Part shown: one piece after another, positions 43,513 through 51,642 of the stretch
How positions within the stretch are numbered: position 1 is the stretch's first letter
How the letters are laid out: each line of letters starts with the position of its first letter
NCBI RefSeq assembly: GCF_000519185.1
Contig: NZ_JAFA01000012.1
Coordinates: forward strand, 144,761 to 196,402
Direction: 5' to 3'
Length of the DNA: 51,642 nt
Source of the DNA: Paraburkholderia nodosa DSM 21604
GTDB taxonomy: Bacteria; Pseudomonadota; Gammaproteobacteria; Burkholderiales; Burkholderiaceae
Translations under genes and position numbers: made by a program
The notes under the pieces: generated by a model
Database searches by the model: none
The model's input: only the letters and a program-made list of their open reading frames with translations
What the model was told of the DNA's origin: nothing

Positions 43513-44391
43513 ATGAGCGAAGACTTGAGGGACCTCGTGAAATATGAGGCGCGGGACGGCCGGGCGTATATCACGTTTTGCCGCAACGACAAGCGCAATG
43601 CGCTGACGTATGAAATGTTCGATCGCATGATGGAGCACATTGAATGCGCGGAGACAGACGACGACGTGCGTCTCATCATTTTCCGCAGCGAAGGCCGCGA
43701 CTTCTCCACCGGGCACGACCTCGCGCAAGTGGGTGGCAAGGAGTACGGATTTTCGAAGGATCCCGGCGCGCGCCGGCCGAGCCAACGGATTCGTCTCTCG
43801 TTCGATAAACGTCACGTCGAACAATTTCGCCAGCTCCTCTATTGCACCAAGCCGACGCTCTCGCTCGTGCAGGGCTACTGCGTGGGCGCCGGACTCTACA
43901 TCGTCGAGGCGAGCGATCTGGCGATTGCGGCGGAAGACGCGAAGATCGGCCATCCCGAACAGAAGATGGGCCTTGCCGGCGCGTCGTACATGACCAGCAT
44001 CAATATCTTGGGGCTTGGGCCGAAGAAGGCGCGCGAAATCCTGCTGCTCGGCGAGGTGATGAGCGGCATCGAGGCGGCGCGCATCGGCCTCGTCAACAAG
44101 GCGGTGCCTGCCGCAGAACTGGAATCGGCGGGCGAGGACTGGGCGGAGCGAATCGTGCGCTTGCCGCGTGACGCGATCGCGATCGGCAAAGCGGCGACGC
44201 ATCTGTCGCTCGATTCGCTCGGCATGACTTCTCAATTCGTGCAGGGCTATGTGATGCACGCGCTGGGAACCAACATTCGTTACGAAGCCGACGAAAACAA
44301 CTTCATGAAGGAGCGCCGCAACAAAGGTGTGACGGGCGCGGCGCACGCGCGCGAGAACCGTTACGACGACGACGCGAAGTCGGGCGAGTAA
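43513..44391 (+). CDS. Enoyl-CoA hydratase/isomerase (crotonase) family protein
   Basis: A 292-residue crotonase. The oxyanion-hole segment RDFSTGHDL (63-70) and GYCVGAGLYIVEASDL are in place, and Glu149 in GHPEQKMG corresponds to the second catalytic glutamate of enoyl-CoA hydratase (Glu164 of the rat enzyme). The first (Glu144) is replaced by Tyr129 by my alignment, so simple hydration may not be its reaction; isomerase, hydrolase or C-C bond cleavage are options. Of two adjacent ATGs the second has AAGGAG at a good distance. First gene of operon C. Confidence 0.88.
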   Translation: MSEDLRDLVKYEARDGRAYITFCRNDKRNALTYEMFDRMMEHIECAETDDDVRLIIFRSEGRDFSTGHDLAQVGGKEYGFSKDPGARRPSQRIRLSFDKRHVEQFRQLLYCTKPTLSLVQGYCVGAGLYIVEASDLAIAAEDAKIGHPEQKMGLAGASYMTSINILGLGPKKAREILLLGEVMSGIEAARIGLVNKAVPAAELESAGEDWAERIVRLPRDAIAIGKAATHLSLDSLGMTSQFVQGYVMHALGTNIRYEADENNFMKERRNKGVTGAAHARENRYDDDAKSGE

Positions 44392-44460
44392 TGGCGCGAT
44401 TCAAGGCACTTACACATTACCTGCCCGTCTGGCACGGGCAAGCAGAAGAAAAGGCGGAAC

Positions 44461-45255
44461 ATGCAAACTGATCTAACCGGTGCTTCGGCGGTCGTGCTCG
44501 GCGGCACGAAGGGAATCGGACGCGCGTCAGTCATCAAACTCGCGCAGAGCGGCGCGAACGTCGTGATTCAGGGGCGTGACGAAGAGGCAGCGCGCGAACT
44601 CATCGACGAATGCAGGGCCTGGCCCGGCGAACGCGTCTTCGTCGCAAGCGACCTGCTTTCCTACGCAGGGATCGAGGCGGCCGTCGAGCAGGCGACCGGG
44701 CGCTACGGGAAGGTCGACATCGTGGTGGCGAGCGGCGGCCCGCGCGAGCCCAAGCCGAAGCTCTTCGTCGACATGATGCCCGACGAAGGGATCGCTTGCC
44801 TGACGAGCCGCTTGATGCCACGGCTGAATGCTGTCCATGCGGCCGTGAAGTTCATGCGCCCGCAGCAGTACGGCAAGATCGTGCTCATCACGACCGACGC
44901 CGCGCGCATTCCCACGCCGAGCGAATCGATGATCGGCGCCGCGGGTGCTTCGATCATGTTCCTCACGCGCGCCCTCGGCGCCGAGCTCGCCCATCTGGGC
45001 ATCCGTATCAACTCGGTGGCCACCACGCTGACCACGGGCACGCCGGCACACGACCGCTTTCTTGCCGCAAAGGAGGCCGGCTCGCAGGAGGTAATCGTGA
45101 AGGCATTTACGAAAGCTGAGCAGCGCGTGAAGTTCAAGCTCAATAGCGCCGAGGATCTCGCCGAATACGTCCTCTATCTCTCGAGCAAGGAGTCGGACCA
45201 GGTTTCCGGATCGACGTTGAGTATCAACGGCGGCTTGTCTTTTCCGAGCTACTGA
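44461..45255 (+). CDS. SDR-fold protein lacking the usual catalytic residues
   Basis: A 264-residue short-chain dehydrogenase-like protein. The nucleotide-binding VVLGGTKGIGRASV is intact and the C-terminal SGSTLSINGGLSFPSY is typical. However, the catalytic triad seems absent: in KIVLITTDAARIPTP and the following SESMIGAAGASIMF, the Ser, Tyr and Lys positions hold Thr, Ile and Gly by my alignment. The NNAG motif reads ASGGP. A subfamily with GGP at this place is known to have variant catalytic residues. It could be an unusual reductase, an isomerase or a non-enzymatic partner. Confidence 0.8.
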   Translation: MQTDLTGASAVVLGGTKGIGRASVIKLAQSGANVVIQGRDEEAARELIDECRAWPGERVFVASDLLSYAGIEAAVEQATGRYGKVDIVVASGGPREPKPKLFVDMMPDEGIACLTSRLMPRLNAVHAAVKFMRPQQYGKIVLITTDAARIPTPSESMIGAAGASIMFLTRALGAELAHLGIRINSVATTLTTGTPAHDRFLAAKEAGSQEVIVKAFTKAEQRVKFKLNSAEDLAEYVLYLSSKESDQVSGSTLSINGGLSFPSY

Positions 45256-45286
45256 GCGACCAACGATTTTGGGAGAAGGAGTGCAT

Positions 45287-46429
45287 ATGCGTCTCAACGA
45301 AGATCTCGTCGCCATTCGCGATTCTGTTCGCCGCATGGTTCAAAAGGACGTCTTGCCGCTCGTGCCGGGCATGGAGCAGGACGATCGCTTCCCCGCGGAA
45401 CTCGTGCCGATTTTCGGCGACATGGGGCTGCTCCAGTTGTGGCTTCCCGAAGAATACGGCGGTCCGGGCGGCAATCTGAAGATGGTGTGCCTCGTGAAGG
45501 AGGAGATCGCGAAGGTCTCGCTCGCAGCCGCCACGCTCTGCGGCAATAACTCGATTTCCTTCGTGCTGCCCATCCTGCACTACGGCACCGAAGAGCAGAA
45601 GGCCCGCTGGCTTCCGCTTGCGGCGGAAGGCCGGCTCGTGAGCGCGATTGCCGTTACCGAGCCGCAGGCGGGCTCGGATGTTTCATCGATCAGAACGCGA
45701 GCGGTGCGCGACGGCGACAGCTACGTCGTCAACGGGCAGAAGAACTGGATCACGTGGGGCGGCCACGCGCACTATGTGCTGCTTTTCGCCCGCACGTCGG
45801 AGGCACCGGGCTCGGAGGGGATCAGCGCTTTCCTGGTTGATACCCGCACGCCGGGGTTTCGCCTCGGGCGTCAGGAGCACAAGATGGGCCGCCACGGCGC
45901 GCCGAACCACGAACTGTTCTTCGATGACATGCGCATTCCCGCGGATTGCCGCATCGGCGCAGAGGGCGATGGCTTCAAGGCCTGTATGAAGGTGCTCGAT
46001 CTGAACCGGCCGACAATCGCGGCGACTTCGCTCGGGCTAGCACAGGGGGCGCTCGACGTCGCCGTGGCGTATGCGAAGGAACGCCGTCAATTCGGCCGGC
46101 CCATTGCGGACTTCCAGGGCATGCAGTTCAAGCTGGCGGACATGGCGATCAAGGTGGAAGCCGCGCGCAACCTGCTTTACAACTGCGCCGACGAGATCGA
46201 TTCAGGCGATCACTCGCGCCTGAACATGCTTGCTTCAATGACCAAGTGCTTCGTCACCGACGTGGCGATGGAGGTCACCATCGAAGCGGTCCAGGTGTTG
46301 GGGAGCTACGGCTATTCGAAGGAGTTCCCCGTCGAGCGAATGATGCGCGACGCGAAACTCAACCAGATCATCGAAGGCACGAACGAAATCCACCGCCTGA
46401 TCGTCGCGCGGCGCCTGCTCGCGGGCTGA
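45287..46429 (+). CDS. Acyl-CoA dehydrogenase
   Basis: A 380-residue flavoprotein of the acyl-CoA dehydrogenase family, the usual length. AVTEPQAGSDVSS is the first signature, YAKERRQFGRPIADFQGMQF follows, and the catalytic glutamate is Glu363 in IIEGTNEIHRL. A strong purine-rich site (GGGAGAAGGAG) precedes the ATG; an in-frame TTG six codons earlier is weaker. Its electron acceptors EtfB and EtfA are encoded next. It should make an alpha,beta double bond in the CoA thioester of the pathway. Confidence 0.96.
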   Translation: MRLNEDLVAIRDSVRRMVQKDVLPLVPGMEQDDRFPAELVPIFGDMGLLQLWLPEEYGGPGGNLKMVCLVKEEIAKVSLAAATLCGNNSISFVLPILHYGTEEQKARWLPLAAEGRLVSAIAVTEPQAGSDVSSIRTRAVRDGDSYVVNGQKNWITWGGHAHYVLLFARTSEAPGSEGISAFLVDTRTPGFRLGRQEHKMGRHGAPNHELFFDDMRIPADCRIGAEGDGFKACMKVLDLNRPTIAATSLGLAQGALDVAVAYAKERRQFGRPIADFQGMQFKLADMAIKVEAARNLLYNCADEIDSGDHSRLNMLASMTKCFVTDVAMEVTIEAVQVLGSYGYSKEFPVERMMRDAKLNQIIEGTNEIHRLIVARRLLAG

Positions 46430-46469
46430 CAGGTGCAGTTCGCAGAGAGAATACGGAGGGAATGAAAAC

Positions 46470-47219
46470 ATGAAGGTCATGGTTGCGATCAAGCGCGTGC
46501 TTGACTACAACGTGGCGCCGCGTATTGCACGCGACGGAACGAGCGTCGACCTTTCGAATGCAAAGATGTCAATGAACCCTTTCGACGAAATCGCCGTGGA
46601 AGAAGCGGTCCGGCTGAAGGAAGCCGGCGTGGCGACCGAAGTGGTCGTCGTGTCGTGCGGCGTTGCACAGGCACAGGAAACGCTGCGCAACGCGCTCGCA
46701 ATGGGCGCAGATCGAGCGATCCTGGTCGAATCTTCGGCGGAGCTGCAGCCGCTAGCCGTTGCAAAACTGTTGAAGGCCCTGGTCGAAAAGGAACAACCGT
46801 CGCTCGTGATCCTCGGCAAGCAGGCGATCGACAACGACTCGAACCAGGCGGGTCAGATGCTCGCGGCATTGGCAGGCCTGCCACAGGCGACTTTTGCATC
46901 GAAGGTGACGATTTCCGACGGGCATGTGATGGTCGTGCGTGAAGTCGACGGCGGCGCCGAAACGCTGTCGCTAACGCTGCCGGCGGTGGTGACGACGGAT
47001 CTGCGTCTGAACGAGCCACGCTACGTGACGCTGCCAAACATCATGAAAGCGAAGAAGAAGCCGCTCGCGACGATCGAACCGGAGAGTCTGGGCGTCGACG
47101 TATCGCCGCGCCTGAAAACGCTGAAGGTCGTCGAGCCGTCGAAGCGCACGGCGGGCGTAACGTTACCGGACGTGAAGGCACTTGTCGAAAAGCTGAAGTC
47201 CGAAGCGAAAGTGCTATAA
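46470..47219 (+). CDS. etfB: Electron transfer flavoprotein, beta subunit
   Basis: A 249-residue ETF beta subunit, full length. The start MKVMVAIKRVLDYNVAPRI, SMNPFDEIAVEEAVRLKE and ILGKQAIDNDSNQAGQMLAA are typical; the last is the AMP-binding and docking segment. It takes electrons from the acyl-CoA dehydrogenase encoded just before. Burkholderiaceae usually have another etf pair elsewhere, so this is probably a dedicated copy. Confidence 0.97.
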   Translation: MKVMVAIKRVLDYNVAPRIARDGTSVDLSNAKMSMNPFDEIAVEEAVRLKEAGVATEVVVVSCGVAQAQETLRNALAMGADRAILVESSAELQPLAVAKLLKALVEKEQPSLVILGKQAIDNDSNQAGQMLAALAGLPQATFASKVTISDGHVMVVREVDGGAETLSLTLPAVVTTDLRLNEPRYVTLPNIMKAKKKPLATIEPESLGVDVSPRLKTLKVVEPSKRTAGVTLPDVKALVEKLKSEAKVL

Positions 47220-47232
47220 GGGGTGCAGATAG

Positions 47233-48198
47233 ATGACAATTCTGGTAATAGCCGAGCACGACAATGCGTCGATCCGGGCAGCGACGCTGAATACGGTTTC
47301 GGCGGCAGCAATCATCGCGACGTTTCTAGGCACAGAGATTCACGTCGTGGTCGCCGGCTTTCAGGCGCAGTCGGCAGCGGACGCGGCGGCGAAGATCGCC
47401 GGCGTGTCAAAGGTGCTGTTGGCCGACGCGCCGCATTTGGCGGACGGCCTCGCTGAGAACGTCGAGGCGACTGTCCTGAGCATTGCGCGGGGCTACTCTC
47501 ACATCCTCGTGCCGGCCACCGCGTACGGCAAGAATATCGCGCCACGCTTTGCGGCGAAGCTGGATGTCGCGCAGATTAGCGACGTGACCGCCATCCTCGC
47601 CGCGGACACGTTCGAACGGCCGATCTACGCGGGCAATGCGATCGCGACCGTGCAGTCACTGGATCCGGTCAAGGTGATCTCGGTGCGCATGACCGGATTT
47701 GATCCGGTCGCAGCCGATGCGGGCGACGCGCCCATCGAACGGTTCGAAGCGGACGCAGACGCGGGTGTATCGCAGTTCGTGAGCCGCGAGGTGACGAAGC
47801 TGGATCGTCCGGAACTGACGAGCGCAGACGTCGTCATCTCGGGCGGAAGGGGGCTCGGTAGCGGCGAAAACTACACAAAGGTGCTCGAGCCGCTGGCAGA
47901 CAAGCTGAATGCAGCGCTCGGTGCCTCGCGCGCCGCGGTCGACGCGGGTTTCGCGCCGAACGACTACCAGGTCGGCCAGACCGGAAAGATCGTCGCGCCG
48001 AAGCTGTACGTCGCAGTCGGGATCTCGGGCGCGATCCAGCACCTTGCCGGGATGAAGGATTCGAAGGTCATCGTTGCGATCAACAAGGACCCCGAGGCGC
48101 CCATCTTCAGTGTGGCCGACTACGGCCTTGTCGGTGACCTCTTCGAGCTCGTGCCGGAACTCGCCAGCAGTCTCGAAACCAGAACGGGAGCCCTCTGA
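47233..48198 (+). CDS. etfA: Electron transfer flavoprotein, alpha subunit
   Basis: A 321-residue ETF alpha subunit that binds the FAD of the heterodimer. The FAD-binding C-terminal domain shows SGGRGLGSGENYTKVLEPLA, VGQTGKIVAPKLYVAVGISG and VAINKDPEAPIFSVADYG. It follows etfB by 13 bases. Its stop shares one base with the bicupin gene start (TGATG), tying electron transfer and ring-cleavage genes into one message. Confidence 0.97.
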   Translation: MTILVIAEHDNASIRAATLNTVSAAAIIATFLGTEIHVVVAGFQAQSAADAAAKIAGVSKVLLADAPHLADGLAENVEATVLSIARGYSHILVPATAYGKNIAPRFAAKLDVAQISDVTAILAADTFERPIYAGNAIATVQSLDPVKVISVRMTGFDPVAADAGDAPIERFEADADAGVSQFVSREVTKLDRPELTSADVVISGGRGLGSGENYTKVLEPLADKLNAALGASRAAVDAGFAPNDYQVGQTGKIVAPKLYVAVGISGAIQHLAGMKDSKVIVAINKDPEAPIFSVADYGLVGDLFELVPELASSLETRTGAL

Positions 48199-49256
48199 TG
48201 AGCGAAGCCATCATGAGCGACACGGCACAACGCCAGGCGTTGGCCGGGGAACTGGATCAATACAACTGCCGGGTCGCACAACCCACCGACGGGCCACTCT
48301 TCACGCGTACGCCTCACTCGTCAATGCAGGCCACACACTGGAAGGCCGCCGACCTCGCGCGTCTGCTGGACAAGATCGGTGCGAACCTGAAACTCGAAGC
48401 GGGCGGCCAGCGGCGCACACTGCGCCTTGCCAATCGCGGCTTGCCGTTCGGTACGACGCCCACCTTCTGGGCTTCGATCCAGGTCATCCTGCCGGGTGAG
48501 ATCGCGACGGCACACCGCCATACCGCCAGCGCACTGCGCTTCATCATGAAGGGCCGCGGCGCCGACACGATCGTAAATGGCGAGCGTTACGAGATGAACG
48601 AAGGCGACCTCGTGCTCACACCGGCCTGGACCTGGCACGATCACGAGCACAAGGGCGACGAGCCCATGATCTGGCTCGACGTCCTCGACATCTCGCTTGT
48701 GCGGTCGATGCATGCGACCTTCTTCGAAGGCAGCGAGGCGCCGCGACAGCCTCTCGCACAAATTCCAGACCGCTCGTTTCGCCTGTATGGCAGCGGCATC
48801 ATGAAGCCGCTGTCCGCATGCGAGGCGCCCGAACTGAACCCGTTGCTCGTCTACTCCGCGCAGCGTGCGCACGACGCGCTGCGCCTTGCGGGCGCGTTGC
48901 CGCCGGACCCGTATGACGATACCGCGCTCGAATATCTGAACCCGCTCACGGGCGGGCCGGCGCTGCCGACCATCGGTACCGTGCTGCAGAGCTTGCGTCC
49001 GGGCATCCACACGAAGGCGCACAGGCATACGGGCAGCGTCGTGTATTACGTGATGCGCGGTCAGGGAGCGACGATCGTCGACGGAACCACGTTCGAATGG
49101 GGGGCAGGCGATTTCATCGCGATTCCACCCTGGGCCGTTCACGAGCACATCAACCGATGCACGAATACCTCCGCGATGCTCTTCCAGGTCAACGACATTC
49201 CCGCGCTGCGCAAGCTGGGGCTGTATCGGGAAGAGTCCGCGGACGCACAAACTTGA
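48198..49256 (+). CDS. Gentisate 1,2-dioxygenase-like bicupin
   Basis: A 352-residue double-cupin protein of the gentisate / salicylate / 1-hydroxy-2-naphthoate dioxygenase family, which use Fe(II) to open aromatic rings between carboxylated and hydroxylated carbons. The first cupin has His106 and His108 (ATAHRHTASALRF) and His147 and His149 (TWHDHEHKG); the second also keeps His275, His277 and a histidine near 315-317. GGGAG lies seven bases before the ATG; an ATG five codons later is possible. Maleylpyruvate-processing enzymes are not encoded in the window. Substrate could be gentisate or a relative. Confidence 0.88.
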   Translation: MSEAIMSDTAQRQALAGELDQYNCRVAQPTDGPLFTRTPHSSMQATHWKAADLARLLDKIGANLKLEAGGQRRTLRLANRGLPFGTTPTFWASIQVILPGEIATAHRHTASALRFIMKGRGADTIVNGERYEMNEGDLVLTPAWTWHDHEHKGDEPMIWLDVLDISLVRSMHATFFEGSEAPRQPLAQIPDRSFRLYGSGIMKPLSACEAPELNPLLVYSAQRAHDALRLAGALPPDPYDDTALEYLNPLTGGPALPTIGTVLQSLRPGIHTKAHRHTGSVVYYVMRGQGATIVDGTTFEWGAGDFIAIPPWAVHEHINRCTNTSAMLFQVNDIPALRKLGLYREESADAQT

Positions 49257-49302
49257 ACCAGGCGGCGCCACAGCGCGCCGACTCAACAAATGGAGAGTGG
49301 AG

Positions 49303-50934
49303 ATGCAAAAACCGGTTTTGATCGTCGGGGCGGGGCCCATCGGACTTGCGCTTGCCGGAGACCTTGGCTTTCGCGGCGTGCCGTCCCTGCTGATCGAGCG
49401 CAGCGACGGCAAGGTCGTCCAGCCGAAAATGGACATGGTCGGCGTGCGTACGATGGAGTATTGCCGCCGCTGGGGTATCGTGCCCTGGGTCTATGAAGCG
49501 GGCTACAACCGCGATTATCCTCAGGATTGCGCGTGGGTGACCGGCCTCAACGGCTACGAGTTCGGCCGCGAAGTCTTCCCGAGTCCCAGAGAAGAAAAAT
49601 GCCCGCCACAGAGTCCGCAAAAGCGCGAGCGCTGTCCTCAGAACTTTTTCGATCCGGTGCTGCGCCGCTTTGCCGAGCGTTCGCAGCTTGCGACGATCTC
49701 CGTGAACACGGAACTCGTGAGCTTCACCGAAACCGAAAGTGGCGTAACCGCCCGCGTGCGCGACACACTGACCGGCGAAGAGCGAACGGTCGAGGCACAG
49801 TACCTGGTTGGTACGGATGGCGGCGCCAGCACGGTGCGCCAGGCGCTCGGCATCGGCATGACGGGCGAACCGACGCTGACGCACACGACCAATGTCGTGT
49901 TCCGCTGCAAGGATCTCGAAGCGCTTCATGACAAAGAGCGGGCTTACCGGTACATATTCATCGGCCCCGAGGGGACATGGGCGACGCTCGTGGCGATCAA
50001 TGGGTGCGATCAATGGCGCTTCTCGCTGGTCGGCGACGACACGCGCCATACGCACGACGAAGCCTACATGCGCCAGGCGATCGTGCGCGCGGTCGGGCGG
50101 GAATTCGACTTCGAGATTCTCTCGCTGCTTCCGTGGGTCCGCCGGCAGCTCGTGGCCGATCATTACGGCACGAAGCGTGTGTTTCTTGCTGGCGATGCGG
50201 CGCATCTGACTTCACCCACCGGTGGGTTCGGCATGAACACCGGTATCCAGGATGCCGTGAATCTGTCGTGGAAGCTCGCGGGCGTGCTGCAAGGCTGGGG
50301 CGGCGAGCATCTGCTCGCAACCTACGAGACCGAGCAGCGTCCGGTGGCGATTCGTAATGTCGCGGAGGCAACCGGTAATCTCAAGCGCATGCTGTCGCCT
50401 CGCGTGTTGGCGCCTTCGCCCGCCATCTTCGAGGACGGGCCGGATTCGGAGGCGGCACGTGTCGAGTTTGGAAATGCCTATACGGAGCTGATGAAGCGCG
50501 AGTGGTTCTCGATCGGCATCCACCTCGGATACATGTACGAGGGCTCCCCGATCGTCGTGCCAGATGGCACGCCTCAGCCGCCGGATGAAGTCTCCACCTA
50601 CGTTCAGACGGCGCGCCCAGGTTCGCGAGCGCCGCACGTCTGGCTGGGGGAGGGGCGCTCCACGCTCGATCTGTTCGGGAAGTCGTTTGTTCTGCTCTGC
50701 TTCGGTTCAGAGCGTGGCGGCATCGATGCGCTCAAGGATGCGGCGCGTCATCGCGGCGTGCCGCTGGAAGTGGTGTCGATCGACAATGTAGAGGCGCACA
50801 TGCTCTATGAGCGAGATTTCGCGCTCGTCCGGCCGGACGGTCAGGTCGTATGGCGCGGGGATGCGTTGCCGCAAAATGCGATCTCGTTGATCGACACGGC
50901 GCGGGGCGCGGTTGCCCCTGGCACGCGCGCGTAA
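49303..50934 (+). CDS. FAD-dependent aromatic monooxygenase (phenol hydroxylase / MhpA class)
   Basis: A 543-residue group A flavin hydroxylase. FAD-binding VLIVGAGPIGLALAGDLGFR lies at the start, YLVGTDGGASTVRQALGI contains the DG motif, and RVFLAGDAAHLTSPTGGFGM the GD motif; the last 150 residues match the thioredoxin-like C-terminal domain of the phenol hydroxylase/MhpA class. Such enzymes add a hydroxyl ortho or para to an existing one. GGAGA precedes the ATG. As last gene of operon C beside the bicupin, it probably makes the dihydroxylated ring substrate for cleavage. Confidence 0.93.
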   Translation: MQKPVLIVGAGPIGLALAGDLGFRGVPSLLIERSDGKVVQPKMDMVGVRTMEYCRRWGIVPWVYEAGYNRDYPQDCAWVTGLNGYEFGREVFPSPREEKCPPQSPQKRERCPQNFFDPVLRRFAERSQLATISVNTELVSFTETESGVTARVRDTLTGEERTVEAQYLVGTDGGASTVRQALGIGMTGEPTLTHTTNVVFRCKDLEALHDKERAYRYIFIGPEGTWATLVAINGCDQWRFSLVGDDTRHTHDEAYMRQAIVRAVGREFDFEILSLLPWVRRQLVADHYGTKRVFLAGDAAHLTSPTGGFGMNTGIQDAVNLSWKLAGVLQGWGGEHLLATYETEQRPVAIRNVAEATGNLKRMLSPRVLAPSPAIFEDGPDSEAARVEFGNAYTELMKREWFSIGIHLGYMYEGSPIVVPDGTPQPPDEVSTYVQTARPGSRAPHVWLGEGRSTLDLFGKSFVLLCFGSERGGIDALKDAARHRGVPLEVVSIDNVEAHMLYERDFALVRPDGQVVWRGDALPQNAISLIDTARGAVAPGTRA

Positions 50935-50974
50935 CGAGACGCGTAGCGACTTCGGCAGGTTAGTCAGCCGCACG

Positions 50975-51012
50975 AAGAGGCCGCTCTGATGGAAGCGTCA
51001 GAGCGGCCTCTT
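50975..51012 (+). terminator. Strong terminator of operon C
   Basis: A perfect 15-bp stem, AAGAGGCCGCTCTGA / TCAGAGCGGCCTCTT, with an eight-base loop, followed by T and CATC. It lies 41 bases past the last gene of the island and is the best terminator in the window. Confidence 0.9.
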
Positions 51013-51438
51013 TCATCTGCGTCCGGTATAGGTGCAGTCTGCTCAAGCCAAAAGACCGCCGGGCGATCGTCACGGTTGCGGAGCGTGGCCCGTGTCTCGC
51101 GAAGGCGCTGCCTGGCTCACTCTTGCAAACCTGAAGCGGGACAAGGGCGACGTGGCTACACAAGTCACGCGAGGCGAAAATTCAACGGTACGACGTAGCA
51201 GAGTCTGGATTCGGCCGAACATGGCGCGCGCCTTTCTCGTGGCGCGTCGGAGGCCGCGCTCTTGGCAACTAAGCGGTACAGGCAGTGGCTGAAGCAAAGG
51301 AGGGATTTGGTTCAGTACCCTCACGATCCCTGGAGACAGGATCGCTCGAGGCGTCGGCGCCTTCTTCCGCATGGGCTCGGCGCCGCTTCACCAAACGCGC
51401 AAGCTGGCGCCGCCGCTAATGCGACGCGTGCTGTGGCA
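51013..51438. other. Non-coding gap before the chemotaxis gene
   Basis: In these 426 bases I see no gene with a ribosome-binding site or recognisable product on either strand and no strong repeat. It separates the island from the convergent chemotaxis gene. Confidence 0.5.
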
Positions 51439-51642
51439 TTACGCGTGTGCGGGCAGCCTGAAGCTCGCGATCGATTCGCGCAGGACCGTCACCTGATCCT
51501 TGAGCGAATGGGCGGCGGCGGCGGCCTGTTCCACGAGCGCCGCGTTCTGCTGCGTGACCTGATCCATCTCGCCCACGGCGCGATTGACCTGTTCGATGCC
51601 GGCGCTCTGCTCGCGCGAAGCGTTGCTGATCTCTTCGAGGAT
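51439..51642 (-). CDS. Methyl-accepting chemotaxis protein, C-terminal fragment
   Basis: The last 67 codons of a chemoreceptor, cut by the window edge. EISNASREQSAGIEQVNRAV and EMDQVTQQNAALVEQAAAAA are the classic coiled-coil adaptation region with methylation-type Glu/Gln sites, followed by a short tail ending LPAHA. The signalling hairpin and sensor domain lie beyond the window. Its place beside a catabolic island may mean taxis to a substrate, but the sensor is unseen. Confidence 0.93.
   Translation of the reverse strand: MLEEISNASREQSAGIEQVNRAVGEMDQVTQQNAALVEQAAAAAHSLKDQVTVLRESIASFRLPAHA

Noticed and set aside
1..51642. tRNA, rRNA, CRISPR, insertion sequences, prophage genes
   Set aside because: I looked for cloverleaf patterns, regular spaced repeats, transposase motifs and phage structural genes and found none that I could support.

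Overview
The window is about 65% GC, densely coded DNA from a Gram-negative bacterium, most likely the Burkholderia/Paraburkholderia/Caballeronia group (an inference). The grounds are a five-step hut pathway (HutF plus HutG, with HutD), a Burkholderia-type general porin, several LysR/GntR/TetR regulators, a liv-type ABC transporter and family III CoA-transferases. I see no rRNA, tRNA, CRISPR array, insertion sequence or phage gene. It reads as chromosome or chromid rich in catabolic operons.

Layout. (1) 1-4.5 kb: the end of a histidine-utilisation operon, hutU(partial)-hutD-hutI-hutF-hutG, tightly overlapping and ending at a hairpin. (2) 4.6-9.5 kb, minus strand: a general porin, an NCS1-family permease whose upstream region carries a HutC-like operator, a phospholipase-D lipoprotein and a small secreted protein. 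(3) 9.7-15.3 kb: a LysR gene divergent from a gamma-glutamyltransferase-like gene and an MHS-type transporter, then a conserved small protein and a D-2-hydroxyacid dehydrogenase. (4) 15.5-20.8 kb: a repeat-rich leader, then CoA-transferase, HMG-CoA-lyase-like enzyme, VOC protein and LysR, facing an MFS transporter. This resembles a 3-hydroxy-3-methylglutarate-type dicarboxylate module. (5) 21.1-26.2 kb: small regulator-plus-enzyme units (alpha/beta hydrolase with HxlR; LysR with NIPSNAP protein), a TetR gene with a cluster of TTGGTCA sites, and small hypothetical genes.

(6) 26.2-51 kb is the most interesting part: a catabolic island of three plus-strand operons and one minus-strand alcohol dehydrogenase gene. 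Operon A encodes two CoA-transferases, a cytochrome P450, its ferredoxin and ferredoxin reductase, an aldehyde dehydrogenase and a GMC oxidoreductase. Operon B encodes a complete liv-type ABC importer and an FAD-dependent dehydrogenase. Operon C encodes a crotonase, an SDR-fold protein without the usual catalytic residues, an acyl-CoA dehydrogenase with its own EtfB/EtfA, a gentisate-dioxygenase-like bicupin and a flavin aromatic hydroxylase. A GntR/FCD regulator sits between B and C. I find a shared near-palindrome (GGTT-S-AACC core) just upstream of all three operons, with a weaker version before the regulator gene, so the three operons are probably one regulon. Two of the sites run straight into short leader ORFs that begin alike and overlap the first structural gene by ATGA.

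Taken together, the island looks able to import an organic acid or hydrophobic compound, hydroxylate it with a P450, oxidise alcohol to acid, activate it to a CoA thioester, dehydrogenate it, and finally hydroxylate and cleave an aromatic ring. The substrate cannot be named from sequence. The window ends in the C-terminus of a methyl-accepting chemotaxis protein on the minus strand.
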